Shown here piece after piece: positions 41,507 to 49,806 of a stretch of 64,000 nt of DNA (within the stretch, counting starts at the first letter, position 1; every line of letters starts with the position of its first letter). A program made the translations under genes and the position numbers. The DNA lies in the NCBI GenBank assembly GCA_039889245.1, contig JAZGVH010000002.1:1240001-1304000 (forward strand). The letters run 5' to 3'. The DNA is from Dermatophilaceae bacterium Soc4.6 (lineage in GTDB: Bacteria > Actinomycetota > Actinomycetes > Actinomycetales > Dermatophilaceae). The notes below the pieces were generated by a model. The model was not told where the DNA came from. It made no database searches and saw only the letters and a program-made list of their open reading frames with translations.

Positions 41507-43522
41507 ATGCGCACGACCCGACGCCTCGCCACGGTTCTCGCGGCCATCCTGCTGGGTGGCATCCCCCTGACCGCTGCCCAGGCCGACGGGACCCTCGGCG
41601 CCGTCAGCAACGCCTCCCGCACCTGGGGCACCAACGGCCGGGTGAGCGTGATCCTCAGCCTCGGTTCGACCGCCGTCATCGGTGGCGACTTCACCTCGGT
41701 GGTCGACCCGAGCGGGCACACCTTCCCGGCAGCCCACCTGGCCCGCTACTTCGTCGACACGGGCGCCTTCGACACCTCGTGGACACCGGCGACGGACGGC
41801 TCGGTCCTCTCCCTGGCGGTCTCGGGAGACTCGCTCTACGTCGGGGGGACCTTCACCCAGGTCAACGGTGCGGCGCACGCCTCGGTCGGCGCCCTCTCCC
41901 TCTCCACCGGCGCGCTCCTTCCCTCCTTCACCACCACGGCGAACAAGGAGGTCGACGCGATCACCGTCGTCGGCTCCAGCGTCTTCCTCGGGGGGCTCTT
42001 CGCCCAGGTGTGGGACGGCACCGGCCGCAAGAACCGCACCTACGGCATCAAGGTCGACGCCACGACCGGCACCATCGACCCGACCTGGGCCCCCGTCTTC
42101 GACAAGCGGGTCCGCTCCCTGCTGCCGGCTGCCAACGGCACCCAGGTCTACGTCGGCGGCGACTTCACCAGCACCAACGGCGTCGGCTACGCCGGCAAGC
42201 TCACCCTGCTCACCACCAGCGACGCGACGATCGACCCCGTCTTCCGCGGTGGCACCACCAACCTCAACACCCGCGCTCCTGCCTACGCGCTCGCACTCTC
42301 CGGCAACGCGCTGCTCGTCGCCGCCACCGGATCCGGTGGCGCCTGCTCCCGCCTGGACGCCACCACCGGCACGACCGTCTGGAGCAAGCACGGCAACGGC
42401 GACGTCCAGTCCATCGCCGTGATGGGTCCCTACACCTACTGCGGCGGCCACTTCTCCGGAGGAGCCTCCTTCGACGGCCTCGACCGCCAGAAGCTCGCCG
42501 CGGTGGAGACCGCGACCGGCGCCACGCAGCCCTTCGCCCCCAACATCAACAGCGCCCTCGGCCTGTGGTCGATGGCGTCGAGCCCCAACGCCCTGCTCGT
42601 CGGCGGCGACTTCACCCGCATCGACAACACCATCACCCCCTACCTCACCCAGCTCCGCGATGCCGCCAACCTCGGCACCGCCCCCACTCCCGCCGCGGTC
42701 ACGGCCCAGGCGGGCGACGCCACGGTCGCGCTCTCGTGGGACATCCCCTGGACCGACGGCGGCTACGCCACGCACGGCTACGTCGTCTACCGGCGCATCG
42801 GCCCGGCGGCGTGGGCCCCGGTGGCCACCCCGGGCGCAGAGAGCTACGTCGACAGCGGACTGGTCAACGGCACGACCTACACGTATGCCGTCGTCACCCG
42901 CAACACCGCGGGTGACAGTGCCTTCAGCGCCACCGTCGACGCCACCCCGGCCTCCACCTCGACCACGGCGCCCGGCGTGCCGACCGGCTTCACCGCGACC
43001 AGTGGCCTGCACGTCGCCAACCTCACCTGGAAGGCTCCGGCCTTCGACGGCGGGAGCCCCCTCACCGGCTACCGCATCCTGCGCGGCACGAGCAGCGGCA
43101 CCGAGACCCCACTCGTCGATGTCTCGTCCACGACCCTGGCGTATGCCGACTCCGCCGTCGTCGACGGCACGCAGTACTACTACACCGTCCAGGCCGTCAA
43201 CGCGGTCGGCGCCGGCACGAGCACGCCCGAGAAGACGGCCACGCCGTCGAGCGGGGTGCCCAGCCAACCGGTGCTCACCCGCGACCCGACGACCCCGAGC
43301 ACCGTCGTGACCCTCACCTGGACGGTCGCCGACCCGGGCGGGACGCCCATCACGAAGTACGTCGTCGTGCGCGACGGCGTGCGGGTCGGCACCGTCACGG
43401 CGCCCGCGACCACCCTCACCGACCCGGCCCCGGCCTCGGGCACCCACACCTACCAGGTGAAGGCCATCAACAGCATCGGCACGTCGCGATTCTCCAACGG
43501 AGTATCCGTCACCCTGCCCTGA
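41507..43522 (+). CDS. Secreted beta-propeller / fibronectin III protein 2
   Basis: This is a 671-residue paralogue of propeller 1, and much closer to propeller 3 (same length and motif spacing). The signal peptide is MRTTRRLATVLAAILLGG onward with a TAAQA cleavage-like site. Six xGGxF repeats follow (IGGDFTSV, YVGGTFTQV, LGGLFAQV, YVGGDFTST, YCGGHFSGG, VGGDFTRI), including WSKHGNGDVQSI. Three fibronectin III modules begin near residue 385. RBS AGGAGA is 9 nt upstream of the ATG. It is probably secreted or loosely surface-bound; no sortase motif or terminal anchor is seen. Confidence 0.8.
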   Translation: MRTTRRLATVLAAILLGGIPLTAAQADGTLGAVSNASRTWGTNGRVSVILSLGSTAVIGGDFTSVVDPSGHTFPAAHLARYFVDTGAFDTSWTPATDGSVLSLAVSGDSLYVGGTFTQVNGAAHASVGALSLSTGALLPSFTTTANKEVDAITVVGSSVFLGGLFAQVWDGTGRKNRTYGIKVDATTGTIDPTWAPVFDKRVRSLLPAANGTQVYVGGDFTSTNGVGYAGKLTLLTTSDATIDPVFRGGTTNLNTRAPAYALALSGNALLVAATGSGGACSRLDATTGTTVWSKHGNGDVQSIAVMGPYTYCGGHFSGGASFDGLDRQKLAAVETATGATQPFAPNINSALGLWSMASSPNALLVGGDFTRIDNTITPYLTQLRDAANLGTAPTPAAVTAQAGDATVALSWDIPWTDGGYATHGYVVYRRIGPAAWAPVATPGAESYVDSGLVNGTTYTYAVVTRNTAGDSAFSATVDATPASTSTTAPGVPTGFTATSGLHVANLTWKAPAFDGGSPLTGYRILRGTSSGTETPLVDVSSTTLAYADSAVVDGTQYYYTVQAVNAVGAGTSTPEKTATPSSGVPSQPVLTRDPTTPSTVVTLTWTVADPGGTPITKYVVVRDGVRVGTVTAPATTLTDPAPASGTHTYQVKAINSIGTSRFSNGVSVTLP

Positions 43523-43571
43523 CACCTTCCCCACCGAACCACGCGATTCCTCGACCGAGAGACCCCGACTG

Positions 43572-45587
43572 ATGCGCACGACCTCACGCCTTGCCGCCGT
43601 CCTGGCCGCCACGCTGCTGGGCACCATCCCCCTGGCCGCCGCCCGCGCCGGCGGCACCCTCGGTGTCGTCGGCAACGCCTCGCGCACCTGGGGCACCAAC
43701 GGTCGGGTCAGCGCCATCCTGAGCCTCGGCACCACCGCCATCATCGGAGGGGACTTCACCTCGGTCGTCGACCCGAGCGGGCGGACCTATCCCGCCACCC
43801 GGCTCGCCAGGTACGACACCGAGACCGGCGCCTTCGACACGTCGTGGACACCATCCGCCAACGGTCCCGTGCTGGCGCTGGCCACCGCTGGTGACTCGCT
43901 CTACATCGGGGGCCAGTTCACCATGGTCAACGACGTGCCGCACACCGCGCTCGGCGCGGTGTCGCTCTCGAGCGGGGCCTTTCTGCCCCAGTTCACGACG
44001 AAGACCAACAAGGAGGTCACGACCCTCGCGGTCTCCAGCTCGAGCCTCTTCGTCGGGGGGTCGTTCAAGCAGGTCCACGACGGGTCGGGGCGGAAGGTCC
44101 GCAGCTACGGCATCAAGGTCGACCGCACGACCGGCACGATCGACCCGGGCTGGGCCCCCGTCTTCGACAAGCGCGTCCGCACGATGCTCGTCAACGCGGC
44201 CGGAACGGGGGTCTACGTCGGTGGTGACTTCACCACGACCAACGCCCTCTCCTTCGCCGGCAAGCTGACCCTGCTCAGCACGAGCGACGCCACCATCGAC
44301 CCGGTCTTCAGGAGTGGTCCGACCAACAACGACTCCCGCTCACCGGCCTACGCCATGACCTTGTCCGGCAGCTCGTTGCTCGTGGCCGCGACCGGATCGG
44401 GTGGAGGATGCGCCCGTCTCGACGCCACGACGGGTGCGACCTCCTGGAGCAAGCACTCCAACGGTGACGTCCAGTCGATCGCCGTGATGGGTCCCTACAC
44501 CTACTGCGGCGGCCACTTCTCCGGAGGGGCCTCCTTCGACAAGCTCGACCGCTACAAGCTGGCGGCGGTCGAGACCGCGACCGGCATCACGCAACCCTTC
44601 GCGCCGCTCGTCAACAGCAGCCTCGGGCTGTGGTCGATGGCCTCGAGCCCCACCACGCTCCTGGTAGGGGGTGACTTCAGCCGCATCGACGGCAGCATCA
44701 CGCCCTACTTCTCCCAGTTCCGCGACGCCGCCAACCTCACGACGGCTCCGGCGCCCGCGGCTGTCTCGGCCCAGTCCGGCGACGCTGCCGTGTCCCTGAC
44801 GTGGGACATCCCGTCGACCGACGGCGGCTACGGCACCCACTCCTACGTCGTCTACCGTCGCACCGGTCTCGACGACTACTCCGTCGTCAAGACCACGGGG
44901 GCCGAGAGCTTCGTCGACACCAGCGTGACAAACGGCACGACCTACACGTATGCCGTGGTCACCCGCAACACCGCAGGCGACAGCGCCTTCAGCAGCACGG
45001 TCGACGCCACGCCGCTCCCCGCCTCGACCACGGCACCCGGCGTCCCGACCGGCTTCCAGGCCACCAGCGGCTTGCACGTCGCCAACCTCACGTGGACGGC
45101 CCCAGGCTTCGACGGCGGCACCCCGATCACCGGATACCGCATCCTGCGCGGCACCAGCAGCGGCACCGAGACCCCTCTGGTCGACGTCTCGCCCACCACG
45201 CTGTCGTATGCGGACTCCGACATCGTCGACGGCACGCAGTACTATTACACGCTCCAGGCCCTCAACGTCGTCGGCCCGAGCGCCAGCACCCCCGAGAAGA
45301 CGGCCACCCCCTCGAGCGGGGTGCCGAGCCAGCCGCTGCTCGTGCGGGACACGACCACCGACCCGGCGGTCGTCACCCTCAACTGGACCGTCGCCGACCC
45401 CGGCGGCTCGTCCATCACGAAGTACGTCGTCGTCCGCGACAGCATCCGGGTCGGGACCACTTCGGGGACCGTCACGACCATCACCGACCCGGCTCCGCCT
45501 CCCGGCATCCACACCTACCAGGTGAAGGCCATCAACGGCACCGGGAGCTCCCGGTTCTCCAACGGCGTCGTGGTCACCATCCCCTGA
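43572..45587 (+). CDS. Secreted beta-propeller / fibronectin III protein 3
   Basis: This 671-residue protein has the same length and layout as propeller 2: signal peptide, six xGGxF repeats (IGGDFTSV, YIGGQFTMV, VGGSFKQV, YVGGDFTTT, YCGGHFSGG, VGGDFSRI), the WSKHSNGDVQSI segment and three fibronectin III modules. It starts 49 bp after propeller 2, so they are likely one transcript and arose by tandem duplication. Residues differ mainly in loops. Its 3' end faces the sulfotransferase/glycosyltransferase pair on the other strand. Confidence 0.8.
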   Translation: MRTTSRLAAVLAATLLGTIPLAAARAGGTLGVVGNASRTWGTNGRVSAILSLGTTAIIGGDFTSVVDPSGRTYPATRLARYDTETGAFDTSWTPSANGPVLALATAGDSLYIGGQFTMVNDVPHTALGAVSLSSGAFLPQFTTKTNKEVTTLAVSSSSLFVGGSFKQVHDGSGRKVRSYGIKVDRTTGTIDPGWAPVFDKRVRTMLVNAAGTGVYVGGDFTTTNALSFAGKLTLLSTSDATIDPVFRSGPTNNDSRSPAYAMTLSGSSLLVAATGSGGGCARLDATTGATSWSKHSNGDVQSIAVMGPYTYCGGHFSGGASFDKLDRYKLAAVETATGITQPFAPLVNSSLGLWSMASSPTTLLVGGDFSRIDGSITPYFSQFRDAANLTTAPAPAAVSAQSGDAAVSLTWDIPSTDGGYGTHSYVVYRRTGLDDYSVVKTTGAESFVDTSVTNGTTYTYAVVTRNTAGDSAFSSTVDATPLPASTTAPGVPTGFQATSGLHVANLTWTAPGFDGGTPITGYRILRGTSSGTETPLVDVSPTTLSYADSDIVDGTQYYYTLQALNVVGPSASTPEKTATPSSGVPSQPLLVRDTTTDPAVVTLNWTVADPGGSSITKYVVVRDSIRVGTTSGTVTTITDPAPPPGIHTYQVKAINGTGSSRFSNGVVVTIP

Positions 45588-45609
45588 CCTCCTCGCCCCC
45601 CTGGGCGGT

Positions 45610-46563
45610 TCAGCCGCGCAGGCCGTAACCGAAGTGCCGCAGCCCCGGCAGGGTCATGAGGGTCACGAGAGACCGCTTCCACTGCGGCATCGCCGTGCGC
45701 CACTCGTCGTCGCGGCGCAGGTGGACGATGCCGGTGTCGTGCCGGTTGGGGTTGCCCGCGACCGTGTGGGTCGCGTGCATCGAGATCGAGCGCTCGTCGA
45801 CGAACTGCACCGTCGAGGCGTCGAGGTCGAGCATGGAGGCGACGGCGTCGACCGTCGCGCGGGGGTCGGCCACGAACTCCTCGTAGCGCACCTGCAGGTG
45901 CTTGGGGGCCTTCCACGGCCACCAGAACTCGACGAGGTAGTTCCAGACCAGCCACATGGCCGCTGAGCGCCACAGCTCGAGCTGCTCCATGGTGGCGTCG
46001 TCGCCCTCGCGGTCCCGGGTCTCCTTCAGACGCTGCCACGAGAACGCGTTGGCGCGAGGGTCGCGGATGACCTGGATGACGTAGAGGTCGATGCCGGGCA
46101 GCCGCTCGAGCAGCTTGCCGTAGGGCGGCACCTTGGAGGAGTCGATGATGACGCTCGGGCGCACGACCTGCGCCACGGCGCGGTAGAGGGCAGCAAGCGC
46201 CTCGTCGTGCGGGTCGGGCACGATGACGGTGCCGCCGCGCAGCTGACGCCACACCATGGAGGGCACCCGCAGCATCCGCAGCCGGGTGAGCAGGTCACGC
46301 GAGACCGCACCGGGGTCCGGGGGTCCGTCGGGGTAGGCGAGGGCGACGACCTCGCTCCATACGGGGCACGTGCTGAAGGGCTGCCCGCAGCCACACCGGT
46401 GGTCGTCGGTGAAGCCCCGCTCCCAGATGTAGCGGATCTCGCCGGCGCTCATCGCACCCGGGATCTGGCCGATGATCGAGCTGAGGATCGTCGTGCCGCT
46501 GCGCCCGGTGCCGGCGACGAAGAGGACCCTGGTGGGGGCTGAGGAGGCGGGCGGAGACGTCAC
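45610..46563 (-). CDS. Sulfotransferase family protein (ST2)
   Basis: This 317-residue protein has the 5'-phosphosulfate loop LFVAGTGRSGTTILSSIIGQIP and the 3'-phosphate-binding segment VIQVIRDPRANAFSWQR. An early CGCGQPF...CPVW cluster (three Cys) occurs in a subset of bacterial sulfotransferases. The GTG start at 46563 overlaps the stop of the glycosyltransferase gene by GTGA and follows AAAGGGA, so the two proteins are co-made. The partner suggests sulfation of the glycan that the glycosyltransferase helps build; this is inference. Confidence 0.83.
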   Translation of the reverse strand: MTSPPASSAPTRVLFVAGTGRSGTTILSSIIGQIPGAMSAGEIRYIWERGFTDDHRCGCGQPFSTCPVWSEVVALAYPDGPPDPGAVSRDLLTRLRMLRVPSMVWRQLRGGTVIVPDPHDEALAALYRAVAQVVRPSVIIDSSKVPPYGKLLERLPGIDLYVIQVIRDPRANAFSWQRLKETRDREGDDATMEQLELWRSAAMWLVWNYLVEFWWPWKAPKHLQVRYEEFVADPRATVDAVASMLDLDASTVQFVDERSISMHATHTVAGNPNRHDTGIVHLRRDDEWRTAMPQWKRSLVTLMTLPGLRHFGYGLRG

Positions 46564-47825
46564 GAGTTCCCTTTCGTCGGGGAGGGTGGGAGGGAGGACC
46601 CACGGCGGGCGGCGGCCTGCTCGTAGACCGTGTCAAGGCGCTGCAGGTGGGTCTCGGCGCCGAAGTCGCGCTCGAGCCGGGCCCGCCCGTTGCGCCCCAT
46701 CGCCAGGGAGGCGACGGAGTCGACCGCCAGCGCGTCGAAGGCCGCGGCGAGCGCCGCCTCGTCACCCGCCCGCACGACGAGCCCGTGCTCGGCGTCCGTG
46801 ACCAGCTCGGGCAGCCCCCCGAGGTCGGTGACGACGACCGGCGTACCGACGGCGAACGCCTCGAGGATGGTCATCGGCTGGTTCTCGTGCCACCGGGCAG
46901 GCAGGGTGAGGGCGCGACACGAACGCACCAGCTCGGCGAGGGGCCCGGCGTCGAGCCGGCCGTGGAACACCACGCGCCCCGGCGCGACCTGCGCGGCGAG
47001 CACCTCGAGCGCGGCCCGCTCGGGCCCGTCACCGGCGATGTGCAGCAGTCCCGCGCTGGTGCGGGCGATGGCGCGGATCGCGACGTCGACCCCCTTCTCG
47101 TGCGAGAGCCGACCAGCGAAGACGATGCCCTCGCCTGCGTCGTGGCGCTCCCGCGGGGCGGGGATGTCGGTGAAGTTGTTGACCACGCTCAGCCGGTCGG
47201 CGGAGATGCCCTGGCGCTGCATCACGCCGGCGAGGAACTGGCTGGGGCAGACGAAGTGGTCGACGGAGTCGTAGGCACCGACAGCCCGGTGCAGCCCCGA
47301 CTCCACGGCCAGCACGACACTGCCCGCGAGCGAGCCACCCTTGCACCGCTTGACGGCCGCGTGCCACGTGCCGTGACCGACGCAGGCCTCGCAGGGAGCG
47401 CCGTCGGCCAGCAGCTGGTAGCTCGGGCAGGCGAGCTTGTAGTCGTGCAGCGTCATCACGACGGGCACGCCGGCCCGGGCGAGCGGGCGCAGGATCGAGG
47501 GCGACAGCTGGTGGTAGATGTTGTGGCAGTGGACGATGTCAGGACGGAAGCGGGCCACTGCCGCCGACAGTCCGGCCGCGCTGGATCGGGACCACACCAT
47601 CCGCCCCGCCGCTGCGACGCCGGCGAGGCCACCCGGGGCGGGCTCGAGCTCGACGTGGCTCGCGAAGGTGTCGCCCAGCGGCTGCGGGCGGTCGTTCTCG
47701 GGATGGTCCATTCCCCAGAAGCCGACCTCGTGGCCGGCCGAGCGCTGCAGGGCGGCGACGTCGAGCATGTAGCCCTCGGCCCCCCCGCGGCGGTAGAGGA
47801 ACTTGTTGACGTGAAGGATCCGCAC
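46560..47825 (-). CDS. Glycosyltransferase family 4 protein
   Basis: This 421-residue GT-B enzyme has the N-terminal acceptor domain MRILHVNKFLYRRGGAEGYMLDV and a DIVHCHNIYHQLSP segment. The C-terminal nucleotide-sugar domain has FAGRLSHEKGVDVAIRAI, HIAGDGPE and PARWHENQPMTILEAFAVGTPVVVTDLGG; the last carries the EX7E-type acid residues of GT4. Several Cys lie between (CEACVGHG...RCKGG), unusual for GT4. The GTG start at 47825 begins a two-gene unit with ST2. It is divergent from the four-gene operon starting at 48074. Confidence 0.88.
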   Translation of the reverse strand: MRILHVNKFLYRRGGAEGYMLDVAALQRSAGHEVGFWGMDHPENDRPQPLGDTFASHVELEPAPGGLAGVAAAGRMVWSRSSAAGLSAAVARFRPDIVHCHNIYHQLSPSILRPLARAGVPVVMTLHDYKLACPSYQLLADGAPCEACVGHGTWHAAVKRCKGGSLAGSVVLAVESGLHRAVGAYDSVDHFVCPSQFLAGVMQRQGISADRLSVVNNFTDIPAPRERHDAGEGIVFAGRLSHEKGVDVAIRAIARTSAGLLHIAGDGPERAALEVLAAQVAPGRVVFHGRLDAGPLAELVRSCRALTLPARWHENQPMTILEAFAVGTPVVVTDLGGLPELVTDAEHGLVVRAGDEAALAAAFDALAVDSVASLAMGRNGRARLERDFGAETHLQRLDTVYEQAAARRGSSLPPSPTKGNS

Positions 47826-47952
47826 GGCTCTCCCCTGCCCCTGCGGGCCATGTCGTCGTGGGGATCCCGGCTGGCGGGACCCGACCGTGCCCCACGGCCG
47901 GTGTCCAGTTCATCACACCGGTGCCTCGGACAACGCACGATCACGACGAAAA

Positions 47953-47979
47953 CGTGGGATCTGGGCGATCCCGCCCACG
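47953..47979. promoter_or_regulatory. Nested dyads in the divergent promoter region
   Basis: CGTGGG (47953-47958) and CCCACG (47974-47979) flank GGGATC-TGGGC-GATCCC (47956-47972). The site lies in the 248-bp gap between the divergent glycosyltransferase and sulfotransferase operons. CATAAT (47997-48002) nearby on the plus strand fits a -10 box. A regulator binding here could control both operons. Confidence 0.45.
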
Positions 47980-48073
47980 GGCCTTCCGCCGTCAGACATA
48001 ATTAGCCGTCGGGTCCGGGGGGCCCGTGCCGGCACCTTGGCGGGATCCGGCCACCATTCTCGAGGACAGCAAC

Positions 48074-48814
48074 GTGCAACGATCATGGCCGAACACGGCC
48101 CGACGGACCATCCGTCGAGCTGTCACGTGGCGTCCCAAGCAGCCCGGTGACGCGACCCTCGACATCGCCGACCTCATCCGGCCCTTCCGCTACGACGTGG
48201 TGATCCGCGCCCAGCTCTTCGATGTCATCGAGGCGCAGCGGCCCGCGGGCCACGAGGTCGACGACTTCGCCCTCGAGCTCCTCGACCACCCGTATGCCGT
48301 GTGGTACCGCGACGTCGAGCTCGCGCGCTTCTTCCCGTGGATCCTGCGCGACGAGGAACTCGCGCGGCGCACCTACGTGCGGCGGGTGAGCCAGGCCGTC
48401 GCCACCTTCGAGTCGGTCGAGGAGCGGGGGTTCGACACCGGCCAGCCGGTGACCCTGCGCCGCGTGCGGCTGCCCAAGGTGAGCGACTCCGGCGTCCCGG
48501 TCAGCCACGTGACCCACGTGGGCGACGGGGGGCACCGTCTGGCCCTGCTGATGCGGGCGGGACTCGCCCTCGCCCCGGGGATGTACCGTGTGGACCCGAG
48601 ACCGACGGCCGTCATCGACAACACCGCCCTCCTGACGCCCGCCCTGGGGCTGACCGAGGAGCGGTGGGTGGACTTCATCGCCCCGCACTTCGTGCGGGCG
48701 CCGGCGGGCTCGCTCGACGACCTCCATCGCGGCGTCGCGGCGGAGTGCCCCCACCGCATGCCTGAGCTGACCGCCCTGGCCGCGGCCCACCTGACCCTGA
48801 GGACATGCCTGTGA
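48074..48814 (+). CDS. Hypothetical protein with ParB-like GDGGHR motif
   Basis: This 246-residue cytoplasmic protein has no signal peptide or transmembrane segment. I do not recognise a full-length family. The segment VSHVTHVGDGGHRLALLMRAG (about 152-172) resembles the strand-GxHR-helix core of ParB/sulfiredoxin-like nucleotide-binding folds. Upstream are FRYDVVIRAQLFDVI and DHPYAVWYRDVELARFFPW, with many aromatic and acidic residues. The GTG at 48074 is preceded by GAGG. It is the first gene of a four-gene overlapping operon with two sulfotransferases, so a role in glycan or nucleotide chemistry is a guess. Confidence 0.6.
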   Translation: MQRSWPNTARRTIRRAVTWRPKQPGDATLDIADLIRPFRYDVVIRAQLFDVIEAQRPAGHEVDDFALELLDHPYAVWYRDVELARFFPWILRDEELARRTYVRRVSQAVATFESVEERGFDTGQPVTLRRVRLPKVSDSGVPVSHVTHVGDGGHRLALLMRAGLALAPGMYRVDPRPTAVIDNTALLTPALGLTEERWVDFIAPHFVRAPAGSLDDLHRGVAAECPHRMPELTALAAAHLTLRTCL

Positions 48815-49806
48815 GGCAGTGGTACGAGCGCCAGATCGCCCCCCACCCGGGACCGCTGACGGTGCGCGAGCAGACCGTCCGCAAGGTGGTCCGCCGCATC
48901 CACTGGGCACGCACCGAGGGCTTCGGCCGCATCGTGGAGGAAGACCGTCTCGACCCGCGTCCCCGCGTACGGGCCGCCTGGCGCAAGGCCTCGTGGCGGC
49001 GCAGCCACCCCCGCCAGCCCGGTGCGGCCACGCCGGTCTACGTCGTGGGCCTGCAGCGCTCGGGCACCAACATGCTCATGCGGGGGCTCGACGAGGCACC
49101 CGAGACCGAGGTGCGCAACGAGAACGACTCCCGGCTGTTCGACCGCTTCCGCATCCGGTCGACCGACGTGCTGCGCGAGGTCGTGCGGGCCAGCCGGCAG
49201 CAGGTCGTGTTCATCAAGCCGATCTGCGACTCGCACCTGGTCGACACCTACCTGGACCTGGACGGGGTCGCTCCCGGGCACGCGCTGTGGGTCTACCGCG
49301 ACGTCGACTCCCGGGCCCGCTCCGAGGTGTCGAAGTTCGGGCCGGCCAACCTCATGGCGCTGCGCGACATCGCGGCTGGCCTGGGCGACCAGCGCTGGCA
49401 GGGCGAGCGCCTGCCGACCGCGTCCGTCGAGCTCATCCGGTCCTTCGACCTCGAGTCGATGACCGAGCACAGCGCGGCCGCCCTCTTCTGGGTCGTGCGC
49501 AACAACCTCTACTTCGAGCTCGGGCTCGCCGACCGCGACGACGTGAGCCTCGTGTCCTACGACGCTTTCGCTGCCGACCCGTCGGCCCAGATGCGGCGGG
49601 TCTGCGAGCTCGTCGGGCTCCCCTACCGGCCCGAGCTCGACGAGCACGTCGACCGCCGGGTCTCGCACGGCAGCGGACGCCTCGACATCGACGCCAGGGT
49701 GCGTGAGCTCGCCGACGCCATGGGGGCCCGGCTCGAGCTCGCCCGCACCGGCGCGCCAAGCCACGACGCACCCACGCCCGCGGCTGCGGCGGACGACCGG
49801 GCATGA
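48805..49806 (+). CDS. Sulfotransferase family protein (ST3)
   Basis: This 333-residue sulfotransferase-fold protein has the 5'-phosphosulfate loop VYVVGLQRSGTNMLMRGLDEAPE around 78-98. The 3'-side motif VYRDVDSRARSEVSKFG departs from the usual R-D-P by having V for P. The later DDVSLVSYDAFAADPSAQMRRVCELVGL segment is the usual family ending. An ATG start at 48805 overlaps the previous stop by 10 bp; a GTG six bases later would give the 4-bp GTGA coupling. Its stop overlaps the lipoprotein gene by ATGA. Confidence 0.78.
   Translation: MPVRQWYERQIAPHPGPLTVREQTVRKVVRRIHWARTEGFGRIVEEDRLDPRPRVRAAWRKASWRRSHPRQPGAATPVYVVGLQRSGTNMLMRGLDEAPETEVRNENDSRLFDRFRIRSTDVLREVVRASRQQVVFIKPICDSHLVDTYLDLDGVAPGHALWVYRDVDSRARSEVSKFGPANLMALRDIAAGLGDQRWQGERLPTASVELIRSFDLESMTEHSAAALFWVVRNNLYFELGLADRDDVSLVSYDAFAADPSAQMRRVCELVGLPYRPELDEHVDRRVSHGSGRLDIDARVRELADAMGARLELARTGAPSHDAPTPAAAADDRA

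Noticed and set aside
39211-45587. Surface-anchored proteins through a sortase motif
   Set aside because: None of the three propeller proteins shows an LPxTG-like motif or a C-terminal hydrophobic tail; all end in fibronectin III strands.
48805-49806. ST3 as a plain P-loop kinase
   Set aside because: The R-S-G-T-N loop and the later R-D segment fit the sulfotransferase fold, and no kinase lid or Walker B was found; the Asp-Val in the 3' motif only lowers confidence.
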